Shown piece after piece: positions 22,986 to 31,873 of a stretch of DNA of 35,806 nt. Under the pieces are notes generated by a model. That model was not told the DNA's origin and did not search any database. It was given only the letters and a program-made list of their open reading frames with translations. Position numbers and translations under genes: made by a program. Location of the stretch: contig NZ_JAFEUN010000044.1 of the NCBI RefSeq assembly GCF_016900895.1, positions 1 through 35,806 of the forward strand. The letters are read 5' to 3'. The DNA comes from Parashewanella hymeniacidonis. GTDB taxonomy: Bacteria > Pseudomonadota > Gammaproteobacteria > Enterobacterales > Shewanellaceae. The stretch's first letter is position 1; the number at the start of each line of letters is the position of its first letter.

Positions 22986-23522
22986 ACTCTGCTGGCTATG
23001 GCTTCTGCCTTAGAACTTGTCATTGAACGCAACCAATATGACAAGATTATTGTGACCAGAAACACGCCAGAAATTGCCGAATCTATTGGTTTTTTACCGG
23101 GCACGGAAGAGGAAAAAATGGGACCTTGGCTTGCGGCAATTACTGACACACTTGAAGTGTTGCACAAGAATGATGTTAACCCATCCGGAAGTATGAATTA
23201 CATTATGGAGAAGGCGAACGTGCAGATGAAGTCAATTAACTTCATGCGTGGTCGGTCGATTCAAAATGCAGTGGTATTACTGGATGAGTGCCAAAATTTA
23301 ACCGCTTCACAATTGAAAACAATGATCACACGCATGGGAGAAGGTACTAAATTAATTTGTTGCGGTAACTTAGCACAAATCGATTCCAACTACTTAACTC
23401 CAGTAACTTCAGGTCTTACTTATATTGTTGAGAAGTTTAAAGACTTTGATGGCAGTGCAAATATTTACCTAAATGGTGTCGTTCGTTCACGTCTTGCAGA
23501 GTTTGCTGAAGAACAGCTGTAG
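22983..23522 (+). pseudogene. 3' remnant of a PhoH-family (PIN-PhoH) ATPase gene, disrupted by the island
   Basis: The frame encodes the C-terminal 180 or so residues of a PhoH-like ATPase. It begins KTLLAMASALEL, the Lys-Thr of Walker A GxxGxGKT, and continues through IIVTRNTPEIAESIGFLPGT, Walker B VVLLDECQNL and the terminal RSRLAEFAEEQL. The usual family member is about 450-470 aa with an N-terminal PIN domain; here everything before the Walker A lysine is missing and an in-frame stop precedes it. ATG 22998 could start a 174-aa peptide, but it would lack the P-loop, so it is called a pseudogene. The missing half presumably lies at the island's other end. Confidence 0.88.
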
Positions 23523-23543
23523 TAAGCAAAATAAGTTGATACT

Positions 23544-24192
23544 TCAATCTTGACTTGTTGGAGTATCAACTAAAATAACTTGCCCTAAGTGAACCCATTT
23601 ATCCCCATATGCGCTATTTTTATCAGAGGTGAAGGTGACTTCATAGAGACTTTCGTTTTCATGACTACTCGTCAGTGGCTGCAATTTAAACTTATAGTCT
23701 TCTTCAACTTTTTGGCATGCTTTGGAAGTACTCGTATCATCATGAGGCTTTGACTTCATTTTTTTGACCTCATGAAACTTATGAAGTGCCACGGTTCTAA
23801 GTTGTTCAGCTTGATTATCAAGTAAGTGACCGTTTTGAGAAAGTTGCGTTACGGACCACTCAATATACCCATGATACTTGAAGCTGAGAAGTCCACGCAG
23901 TGCGAGTTGCACAGCTTGCTACTCTTCGTTGCCAGTGCTAACAATAGTTCACTATTGCCGCACACCGTCGCCTTGATTAACAAGTTGTGCATTCTCGCTG
24001 AAATCGAGTATCTTCAGGTATCATGGGTATAAAACTTTCAACCCCTTCGAGTTTTGGTGAACCTTGTTGGATTGCAAAGTGAATCATTTGCTTTTCAGCT
24101 TTGACTTCTTGAATATCTGTTTTAGCTTGTGTTCTGAGAGGGGAATAGGTTTGGGTGGAACCCATTGAAAAATATCGAGAGAGAAAAGCCAT
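23544..24192 (-). pseudogene. Decayed hypothetical gene with frameshift and stops
   Basis: Two - strand frames form one broken gene. The 5' part (24192 to about 24001) encodes MAFLSRYFSMGSTQTY and continues to PMIPEDTRFQ. A shift of one base there would continue as SENAQLVNQGDGVRQ, two adjacent stops (TAG TGA), TIVSTGNEE, a third stop, then QAVQLALRGLLSFKYHGYIE and on to the normal end at 23544. The 3' part alone is 122 codons from a GTG. I do not recognise the family. Sequence errors cannot account easily for three stops plus a shift, so decay is favoured. Confidence 0.65.
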
Positions 24193-24521
24193 ATCAAATA
24201 CTTAAGTTAAGAACCTGTTGTTACATTTTATGTTGTTAAACTTGAATGTAAGGTGAACAATTTTTTATTTATATTAAATAATTATAAAAATAGTAATTTA
24301 ATTATCTTTAGTTTTAATTTAATTGGTACTGATTTATCAGGTGGGTGTATGTATTCGCTTTTTAATTTAAGTTTTTACAATTTAAGATCAATTTTGATAT
24401 AGGCTTCTAAACTTATTTACGATCATAGAGTTATTAGCACTTCGTATGTGACATCAAAATGTCAGAGGGTTATAATGCCAAGCGAACGTCATCCTGACTG
24501 GTAGTACAACAGGGACAATAA
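24193..24521. other. AT-rich intergenic region upstream of the hybrid kinase
   Basis: About 330 bp with no supportable ORF. It is strongly AT-rich from 24230 to 24420 and holds the promoter at 24448-24476 near its right end. Nothing else is recognised. Confidence 0.6.
24448..24476 (+). promoter_or_regulatory. Sigma-70-type promoter of the hybrid kinase gene
   Basis: GTGACA (24448-24453) and TATAAT (24471-24476) are separated by exactly 17 bp. A small dyad GACAT-CAAA-ATGTC (24450-24463) overlaps the -35 side and could be an operator. The start codon is 46 bp downstream, with AGGGAC as ribosome site. Confidence 0.65.
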
Positions 24522-27500
24522 ATGAAACCGACCGAACCTGTTCAGCAACTTACAGCACCCATTCAACGAAATTATAACCGAGCCGTTTTTTATACCTATA
24601 TAGGTGTAATTGTCATGGCGTTATGGGTCGCCTGGGTGGCGTATGGCGAGCAAAAAGCACAGGTAATGAATGAACGTGAGCAGCAAATTGATCGCCACGT
24701 TTTACAAGTTGATTTATTATTAGAATCCAGTATTCGAGCCATAAAAAGTTTGCGGGATGTTGCGGTTGATTACTTAAAACGTGGTGAACCTGCTAATGAT
24801 AAAACGCTGCCGAAATATGAAAAATTTGCTCAGAAAAACCAAGTTTTTTCTTTAGAGCCAGAATATTCTAAAGCGGGTAAATCTTTTACCAATATGGGGC
24901 AAATTACTGGCGTTGGCTCTTTAAAGCATCGAGATGAAAATTTTTATCGCGAATTACAGATGCTGTATGAGCTTTCTCTTTCTTTTCCTGTTGCGAAAGA
25001 TACCGCACAAAAAACCTCAGCGATTTATTACATCTCAAAGCAAAAGATGATGTCGTATTATCCTTGGCCAAAGGATAGTAGTACCTTTCGTGAAGAACTC
25101 TTAAATCAAAAACAGTTCCAGCTCGTTGGACCCGAAATGAACCCTCAGCGGAGTGTCTCTTGGCGACCTGCATATGTAGACTCAACTAATAAAGGATTGT
25201 TAACGACGCTGGAAGTCCCTATCTATGATAATGATAGCTTCATGGGTTCCATCAACTTAGATATGACTTTGGCTGAACTTTCCAAACAGATCCGTTTGTA
25301 TTTTAAAATGCCAGGCACGGTAATATTGCTCGATCAAAACAACAATGTACTGTTCCACAGTGACATTGATTCTAGCGATATGACTCGGGTGTACCACATC
25401 AGTCAGCGTATCCCTGCTGAGTTGCATTCTTTATCTGAATCAGATCTTTTTGAAGCCCAAGATGGTTTTATCAGTAACGGTTATTATATCCACTCTGTTG
25501 CTTTGCATAATGCGCCGTGGCGTTTGCTGTATTTGCAGAGCGTGGATGATATGTTTAACGATGCATGGAGCAAACTACAACAAACTTTTTTCCTTGTTGT
25601 GCTTGCGCTGTCATTGTTGGTGACCATTGTTCATTGGCAAACACGACGATCCTTTGTTACACCTGCTTCACAGCTGCTTTCTCATCTTGAGGGTTGTTCA
25701 CAAGAACCGTTACCAGTGCCTTCAAAAACCACGCCAGGTTGGATGCCTTGGTTCCAATTAGTGAGTCGAATTTTCGAAGAAAATCAGCAATACACTCATC
25801 ACTTAGCTGAGCAAAACAAACGTTTAGATAAATTGGTTGCCATACGAACAGAAAAACTCAAAGAAACAACCGAGCGACGTGAGCGAGAGTACGCATTGCT
25901 CCGCTCTTTGATTGACTCGATACCAGAAGCGATCATTTTCAAAGACAAAGAAGGTAAGTATCTCGGTTGTAACAAAGCGGCTGAGCGCATGTTGGGGTAT
26001 ACCGAAAACGAGCTGATTGGGCAATCATCTGAGACTATGACTCACCCAGAATTGGGTGATCGAATTCGTGCTGAAGATGAGCAGATATTAAAAGATAAAA
26101 CTCCGCTGCGTTATCAAGAGAAAATCGAACTCGCAGGGAAATCAGTCTTATTAGATACTCTAAAACTTCCTTTCTATAATCGCCGGGGTGAATTGCTTGG
26201 TTTGATTGCAGTATGGCGTGATGTCACTCATGAGTATGAAAGCGCAGAACAGTTGCGTTTATCTGAAGAGCGTTATCATTTGGCCATGGATGCAGTAGAA
26301 GATGGTCTATGGGATTGGTATCTGGATTCTGAGCAAATCATCTGTAATCCAGCCTTTTTCACCATGATAGGCTACCAACCTGATGAATTTCCGGCTTTAT
26401 TATCGACCATTGACGATATGATCCACCCGGATGATAGGCAACGCGTCCAGGAGTATCGCTCCCAGTATCTTTCCGAGCCTGACTCAGTCTACGAAATTGA
26501 GTTCAGAATGTTGGGTAAAACGGGTATGTACTTCTGGTTATTATCTCGTGGGCGAGTGGTTGAATTTACAGAATATGGGCATCCTAAGCGTATGGTGGGT
26601 ACCCATAAAGACATCACTCGACAGAAGATTAATGAAGTTGCGTTATTAGAAGCCAAGCAAGACGCAGAGTCTGCCAACCTATATAAAAGTGAATTCTTGG
26701 CAAATATGAGCCACGAAATCCGTACTCCAATGAATGCCGTTATTGGTATGTTGGAGTTGGCGCAGCGAACCACTCTCACTGAGCAACAGCACGACTACCT
26801 AACTAAAGCGGGATTCTCAGCCCAATCATTGCTTCGTATTATCAATGACATTCTTGATTTCTCTAAGATTGAAGCGGGTAAGCTTGAGCTTGAAAAAGTG
26901 CCGTTTGCGCTTGATAAAGTGCTCGATCACGCCCTTGATTTAAATGTATTAAAAGCCCAAGAAAAAGACGTTGAAATGTTACTTTATGCGCCCGTTACCG
27001 CAGGCTTAACCTTGAAAGGTGATCCACTGCGTTTGGGACAAGTGCTCATTAACTTGCTTTCTAATGCAGTGAAATTCACTCAACACGGTGAAATCGAATT
27101 AGGTTGTGAAGACGTTGGTGAAAGGGATCATCGTATAACGCTACAATTTTGGGTGCGTGATACAGGTATTGGTATTGATAAAGAGAAGCAAGCGCAATTA
27201 TTTGATGCTTTTGCTCAAGCTGATGGTTCAACGACGCGCCAATACGGTGGAACAGGCTTAGGGTTATCGATTAGTCAACATTTGGTTTCAATGATGGGGG
27301 GGAAACTGCAAGTTCAAAGTGAGCCCCATTTGGGCAGTACTTTCAGCTTTACAATAAGCTTTGAAATTGCAGAAGAAACTAAGCAAATACCGCTGATTGT
27401 GCCATCTAAGCTGAATAACATTAAAACCTTAGTGGTTGATGATAACCCAACAGCGCTGCAAATATATTCGACGTTAATGAGAGATTTTCATTTTGATGTT

Positions 27501-28208
27501 GATACTGCAGAAAGTGGAGTCGAAGCACTGTATAAGCTCAACGAAGAGCCGGTTGATTTGCTTTTGATCGACTGGATGATGCCAGAAATGAATGGCGGAC
27601 AGGTGATTGAAGAGCTTCAAATGATGGTTGAAGAAGGCCGAATCGATAACATGCCGAAGATCATCATGATGACAGCGTATGCGTCAGAGCCTATTCAAGG
27701 TGAAGTTGATGAATCCAAGGTGTCTGCATTTTTACAAAAGCCTTTTAAAGCCTCTGCTATATTTGATGAAATTATCACGGCATTTGCGGATGAACCTGTG
27801 ACTAATGATAACGAGGTTATCCAAGAAGAATACGTTGAGTCTGCAAAAGCAAAGATACTACTCGTAGAAGATAACTTGATTAACCAGCAGGTCGCATCTG
27901 AGTTATTGAAGAGTGCAGGTTATCAAGTTGAAGTTGCAGACAATGGTCAAATTGCGCTAGATATGATTGCAGAGCAGACGTATTCAGCAGTTCTGATGGA
28001 TATTCAGATGCCTGTTATGGACGGTTTAACAGCGGCAAGAACATTAAGAGAAACATTCGACCATGAACAGCTTCCTATCATTGCCATGACCGCACACGCG
28101 ATGTCTGGAGATAGAGAAAAAAGTCTATCGGCTGGCATGAACGCACATATCACTAAACCTATCGTTCTCACCGAATTATTTGAAACTCTGGAAGAGTGGA
28201 TCAGTTAA
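24522..28208 (+). CDS. Membrane-bound hybrid sensor histidine kinase with two receiver domains
   Basis: A 1228-aa sensor. Order: TM helix about 20-41, periplasmic dCache-like sensor about 45-350, TM helix about 354-372, coiled coil, PAS about 455-570, PAS/PAC about 584-700, HisKA with phospho-accepting His731 in ANMSHEIRTPMN, HATPase with N box LINLLSNAVKF (from about 843), DTGIGID and GGTGLGLS, receiver 1 with Asp1017 (LLIDWMMPEMNG), receiver 2 with Asp1160 (VLMDIQMPVMDG). No Hpt domain is present, so a separate phosphotransfer protein must relay the signal. No partner regulator gene is adjacent, and the stimulus is unknown. Own promoter at 24448-24476. Confidence 0.93.
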   Translation: MKPTEPVQQLTAPIQRNYNRAVFYTYIGVIVMALWVAWVAYGEQKAQVMNEREQQIDRHVLQVDLLLESSIRAIKSLRDVAVDYLKRGEPANDKTLPKYEKFAQKNQVFSLEPEYSKAGKSFTNMGQITGVGSLKHRDENFYRELQMLYELSLSFPVAKDTAQKTSAIYYISKQKMMSYYPWPKDSSTFREELLNQKQFQLVGPEMNPQRSVSWRPAYVDSTNKGLLTTLEVPIYDNDSFMGSINLDMTLAELSKQIRLYFKMPGTVILLDQNNNVLFHSDIDSSDMTRVYHISQRIPAELHSLSESDLFEAQDGFISNGYYIHSVALHNAPWRLLYLQSVDDMFNDAWSKLQQTFFLVVLALSLLVTIVHWQTRRSFVTPASQLLSHLEGCSQEPLPVPSKTTPGWMPWFQLVSRIFEENQQYTHHLAEQNKRLDKLVAIRTEKLKETTERREREYALLRSLIDSIPEAIIFKDKEGKYLGCNKAAERMLGYTENELIGQSSETMTHPELGDRIRAEDEQILKDKTPLRYQEKIELAGKSVLLDTLKLPFYNRRGELLGLIAVWRDVTHEYESAEQLRLSEERYHLAMDAVEDGLWDWYLDSEQIICNPAFFTMIGYQPDEFPALLSTIDDMIHPDDRQRVQEYRSQYLSEPDSVYEIEFRMLGKTGMYFWLLSRGRVVEFTEYGHPKRMVGTHKDITRQKINEVALLEAKQDAESANLYKSEFLANMSHEIRTPMNAVIGMLELAQRTTLTEQQHDYLTKAGFSAQSLLRIINDILDFSKIEAGKLELEKVPFALDKVLDHALDLNVLKAQEKDVEMLLYAPVTAGLTLKGDPLRLGQVLINLLSNAVKFTQHGEIELGCEDVGERDHRITLQFWVRDTGIGIDKEKQAQLFDAFAQADGSTTRQYGGTGLGLSISQHLVSMMGGKLQVQSEPHLGSTFSFTISFEIAEETKQIPLIVPSKLNNIKTLVVDDNPTALQIYSTLMRDFHFDVDTAESGVEALYKLNEEPVDLLLIDWMMPEMNGGQVIEELQMMVEEGRIDNMPKIIMMTAYASEPIQGEVDESKVSAFLQKPFKASAIFDEIITAFADEPVTNDNEVIQEEYVESAKAKILLVEDNLINQQVASELLKSAGYQVEVADNGQIALDMIAEQTYSAVLMDIQMPVMDGLTAARTLRETFDHEQLPIIAMTAHAMSGDREKSLSAGMNAHITKPIVLTELFETLEEWIS

Positions 28209-28215
28209 CCTAAGT

Positions 28216-28253
28216 AGCCATATCCTTTTTAAATTTGAATGAAGGGTATGGCT
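28216..28253 (+). terminator. Hairpin after the kinase gene, possible terminator
   Basis: AGCCATATCCTT (28216-28227) pairs with AAGGGTATGGCT (28242-28253), 12 bp with one T-G wobble and a 14-nt loop, starting 8 bp after the stop. There is no clear U-tract, so termination is likely but not certain. A second weak hairpin, TGCCTA/TAGGCA, follows at about 28265-28289. Confidence 0.5.
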
Positions 28254-28330
28254 TCAAATCATAGTTGCCTATTTTTTCTCAGGTAGGCATGATAAAGCAG
28301 CAATATTGTATAAAATAACAAGGAGATAGG

Positions 28331-30733
28331 ATGAGATCCTACGTTGCTGCGTTTTCACTTTCCCTACTTGCGTTCTCAACGACCAGTTTTCCTTTATTGG
28401 CTGCACAGAACCCCGTTTCAACAATGATTGAATCAAGCCAACAACATAATGGATTTATGAACCTGTTTTATGACGATAAATCAGGGGATGTCTTTATGGA
28501 AATTAAGGCACTTAATAAGCCGTTTTTAATGGTTACCAGTTTGCCTCATGGTGTAGGCTCGAATGATATTGGCCTCGATCGTGGTCAGCTGGGTCAAACT
28601 CGAATGGTGCAGTTTGAACGTTATGGCCCCTATCTTATTTTAAAGCAGCTGAATACCGATTACCGAGCTAATACTCACAATAAAGCTGAACAACGGGCGG
28701 TAAAAGAAGCGTTTGCAGAGTCTATCCTATGGCGAGGAAAAATTGAGTCAGAATCTAAGCCGCTGGTAAAATTGAACGACCTTGTTTTGAAAGATTTTCA
28801 TGGCATAGAGAAACGTTTATTGGCGACCAAACAGGGGAACTATAAGCTGAACTCGTCAAACTCATTAGTTCTCCCCAAAGGCATTAAGTCATTTGAAAAA
28901 AATGCAGATATTGATGTTCTACTGACTTATAACACCAATAAAGCGGGAAAATATGCGCAAAGTGTAACACCAGATGCGAATAGTATTTCTATCCGCAAAC
29001 GTTTTTCGTTTGTTGAGCTACCTGACGAAAATTACAACATCAGACAATACAACCCAAACAGTGGCTTTTTTGCACAAACCTTTATGGATTACGCCCAACC
29101 TGTTAATCACAACATTGTGCAGCGTTACATTGTGCGTCATCGTCTGCAAAAGAAAGTACCAGGGGCAGCTCCAAGTGAGGTCGTAAAACCCATTACTTAT
29201 TACCTCGACCCAGGCGTGCCTGAGCCAATTCGAAGTGCCTTGTTAGATGGTGCTCGCTGGTGGGAGCAAGCATTTACTGATGCAGGTTTCATCAATGGGT
29301 TTCAAGTTAAGCTATTACCTGAAACTGCCGATCCACAAGATATCCGTTATAACATGATTCAATGGGTGCATCGCGCAACCCGTGGTTGGTCTTATGGTGC
29401 AGTGATCAGCGATCCTAGAACGGGTGAAATCATTAAAGGCCATGTAACGCTTGGCAGCTTGCGTGTGAGGCAAGACTATCTCATCGCTAAAGGATTGACG
29501 GCAGGCTGGAAAGACAGAGAGGCAGCTGAAAAAGCCTCAATGGATTTAGCACTTGCTCGTATCCGTCAGCTTTCCGCCCATGAAGTGGGTCATACCTTAG
29601 GTATTGAACATAATTTTGCGGCATCAAGTCATAATAACGACTCAGTGATGGACTACCCACATCCTTATATTTCATTAAAAAATAGTGAAATAGATATATC
29701 AGAACCTTATGGAACCAGTTTAGGTGCATGGGATAAATGGGCCGTAAGTTATGGTTATGGAGAATACGATAAAGGGCAATCACCAAAGGTTATTCAGCAA
29801 CAGCAAATTGAGTCAGCGCAATCTCAAGGTATTCGTTATATCGGCGAAGCCGATTCTCGTTCTGCCAATGCTGCTCATGTTTATGCTAGTTTATGGGATA
29901 ACGGCGACAACGCCATTGATGAGTTAGAGCGCATGCAAAAAGTGCGACGTGTTGCTATCGATAACTTTAATCAAAACGCATTAACTGAAGGTGCCGTTCA
30001 AAGTGAACTCATTGATGCATTTGTACCAATTTATCTGATGAGTCGATTTCAAATTCAAGCAGCGGCTAAATGGATAGGTGGTGTCGATTATAGAACCGAA
30101 GATGATAGCGCTTGGGCGTTTGTTAAACCTAAAGCGCAGAAAAATGCACTGGATGCATTGTTGAACATGCTTAAACCATCAGAGCTCACTGTTCCGCAAA
30201 CATTGCTTGAAACGTTTATTCCTAAGTCGGGTGATTACAGGCCAACTCGTGAAAGCTTTGCATCTTCACTAGGCAATTTAGCTGATGAAACCGGAATGGC
30301 TGAAGTATTGAGCCGTCATGTAGTTAAAAATCTATTACAACCTGCTCGATTAAATCGAGTCAATCAGGCGTCAACGAAACAAAGTAAGTCATTATCTGTT
30401 GATGATATTTTGGAGCAATTAACTAAATCTACCCTACTTAAAAAACGTAATACAACCCACACACAAGCAATTTGGATGCGTACTAATGCAGTAGTCATTG
30501 ATGAGTTATTGGCGAGCATACACAACCCTAAGTCTTCATTTGAAGTAAAAGGAGTCATTGCAAAAAAGCTATCTTACTTAGAAGACAAGCTAGAAAGCAG
30601 AGCAAAACGAGCAAATGAAAGCCAAGAAGCTCATTATTTGTGGTTAAAAGAAGGCATTGAAAAAGGGCAAAAAGATAAAGCCTTTCGCCTAATTGAAAAG
30701 CCTTTGCCTATGCCACCTGGATCGCCGATTTAA
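28331..30733 (+). CDS. Secreted zinc-dependent metalloprotease (DUF5117/DUF4953 family)
   Basis: An 800-aa exported protein with an N-terminal signal peptide (hydrophobic core about 5-22, AA cleavage near 25). The metzincin-like zinc site HEVGHTLGIEH is at residues 417-427, with a downstream methionine in SVMDYPHPYI acting as the Met-turn. Upstream regions such as SLPHGVGSNDIGLDRGQLG and YYLDPGVPEPIR are typical of the long DUF5118/5117/4953 zinc metalloproteases common in marine Bacteroidetes and Alteromonadales. Length matches the family. It probably acts in the periplasm or outside. AAGGAG lies just before the start. Substrate unknown. Confidence 0.9.
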   Translation: MRSYVAAFSLSLLAFSTTSFPLLAAQNPVSTMIESSQQHNGFMNLFYDDKSGDVFMEIKALNKPFLMVTSLPHGVGSNDIGLDRGQLGQTRMVQFERYGPYLILKQLNTDYRANTHNKAEQRAVKEAFAESILWRGKIESESKPLVKLNDLVLKDFHGIEKRLLATKQGNYKLNSSNSLVLPKGIKSFEKNADIDVLLTYNTNKAGKYAQSVTPDANSISIRKRFSFVELPDENYNIRQYNPNSGFFAQTFMDYAQPVNHNIVQRYIVRHRLQKKVPGAAPSEVVKPITYYLDPGVPEPIRSALLDGARWWEQAFTDAGFINGFQVKLLPETADPQDIRYNMIQWVHRATRGWSYGAVISDPRTGEIIKGHVTLGSLRVRQDYLIAKGLTAGWKDREAAEKASMDLALARIRQLSAHEVGHTLGIEHNFAASSHNNDSVMDYPHPYISLKNSEIDISEPYGTSLGAWDKWAVSYGYGEYDKGQSPKVIQQQQIESAQSQGIRYIGEADSRSANAAHVYASLWDNGDNAIDELERMQKVRRVAIDNFNQNALTEGAVQSELIDAFVPIYLMSRFQIQAAAKWIGGVDYRTEDDSAWAFVKPKAQKNALDALLNMLKPSELTVPQTLLETFIPKSGDYRPTRESFASSLGNLADETGMAEVLSRHVVKNLLQPARLNRVNQASTKQSKSLSVDDILEQLTKSTLLKKRNTTHTQAIWMRTNAVVIDELLASIHNPKSSFEVKGVIAKKLSYLEDKLESRAKRANESQEAHYLWLKEGIEKGQKDKAFRLIEKPLPMPPGSPI

Positions 30734-31340
30734 AACTTGTAATCCGATAATAAGCATTGCACTTTATTTGGGTGTGGTGCTTAATTATTCATGGAGATTG
30801 GTGTTGTGTTTTCTTTTGAATTGAGCGAGCTATTTTAAGGTTGGTGGCATAGTTAATCTTGCTGTTGATTTGAATGTTCGTAGTTATCCCCTTGCTGTCA
30901 CCAAAAAAATATCTGTCGTATGATTGCTTTTATCGTAGTTGTTTTATGTTGGTGCGCTTTTGGTTTTATGAGTAATATTAGTTATTTGTGACATTATATG
31001 TGGTTTTGGTTGGGGTTATATAGAAATGTTGTAGTTGAGTTAACTGGGGTGGTCATATCCATTAGACCACGTCAGGCAAGCACCAGCCCCCTTATAGGAG
31101 GCGAAAGGCAAAGCCACTTTCTAAGAAGGTGGATTCTTTAACTCATGATGTTATCTTTCATTGCGAAATTTTCCATATAAATAAAGCATATGACGAAGAG
31201 GTGATGACCGAAAAGTTGGTGGTTCGTTCAGTAAATATTAAGGACACTAAATATACGCTGTTCATAATAATACATTAACAATTAATCTGAATTCGCTATT
31301 AGATGCGAACATCATAATTATAATTTGATAAGGATTAAAA
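30734..31340. other. 607-bp gene-free region containing a structured element
   Basis: No ORF above about 25 codons with a credible start is seen. A weak stem-loop just after the protease gene (TAAGCA with TGCTTA, about 30752-30784) could terminate it. The sequence 30800-31030 is T/G-rich with no recognised signal. The structured element at 31037-31144 is listed separately. The final 190 bp lead to the hypothetical gene at 31341. Confidence 0.55.
31037..31144 (+). repeat. 108-bp structured element, possible IS200/IS605 right-end relic (omega-RNA-like)
   Basis: Bounded by GAGTTAA (31037-31043) and TTAACTC (31138-31144). Inside are successive hairpins: GTGGTC/GACCAC (31049-31070), GCCCCCT-TAT-AGGAGGC with one mismatch (31086-31102), GGC-AAA-GCC (31107-31115) and a near-palindrome from CCACTTTC to GGTGG (31114-31132). 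The run of GC-rich hairpins at a transposon-like edge recalls the right ends of IS200/IS605 TnpB elements, which encode the guide RNA scaffold. No TnpA or TnpB frame is present. The family assignment is by resemblance only. Confidence 0.4.
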
Positions 31341-31799
31341 ATGGCTGGTGTAACACCTAAAACCGACCCTGAATTTTGCACAATGTATGAAGTTTGTGAG
31401 CAAAATGTATTGGCACGTGATGCTCCTTCAAAAAATCCAAAGGCTCAAGAATTCAGAGATAAAGGAATGCTTAGAGTGGACTCTTTAATGTTTCATAAAC
31501 ATTTTAGTTATGGTGACAAAGAGTATTCGGTAAGGTTAGAACAAGTTAACTTTGTAAAAGAAGGACATGCACAAGTTACCTTTGTAAAAGAAGGAACTAC
31601 TGCTAAAGGACATACATACAGTTTTGCAATCAAACAGAATCTGGATAGAGGGGCTGAGGCTGACTCTGAAGAAAGTAAACGAGTAGAAAAAAAGCTAGAA
31701 ATGGTATTTAATGCTACCGCACTTGACAGATTACAACATTTTACGCCAGAAGGTAAAAAGAAACTACCTGCTGATATTTATCAAGCAATAGTTCGGTAG
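31341..31799 (+). CDS. Hypothetical protein, 152 aa, with internal 10-residue repeat
   Basis: A soluble, Lys/Glu-rich protein with no signal peptide and no family that I recognise. A good ribosome site (AAGGA, 8 bases before ATG) supports it. The centre contains QVNFVKEGHA followed by QVTFVKEG, produced by a 30-bp tandem duplication (31542-31565 and 31572-31595 differ at one base in 24), so the duplication is recent. It stands alone after a gene-free region and converges with the MATE gene. Function unknown. Confidence 0.65.
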   Translation: MAGVTPKTDPEFCTMYEVCEQNVLARDAPSKNPKAQEFRDKGMLRVDSLMFHKHFSYGDKEYSVRLEQVNFVKEGHAQVTFVKEGTTAKGHTYSFAIKQNLDRGAEADSEESKRVEKKLEMVFNATALDRLQHFTPEGKKKLPADIYQAIVR

Positions 31800-31873
31800 A
31801 CTTTAAAGTTAGGGTATGAATCATAACTTGTCACATACTGCTTAAACATAGCAGGTAGGTTTGAACCGTTAAT

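Noticed and set aside
22998-23522. An intact short PhoH protein starting at ATG 22998
   Set aside because: The P-loop lysine and everything before it are missing, and homology extends upstream of this ATG, so it is a truncated remnant.
31204-31285. Small ORF starting MTEKLVVRS in the gene-free region
   Set aside because: Only about 22 codons with no recognisable similarity; despite a GAGG upstream it cannot be supported.
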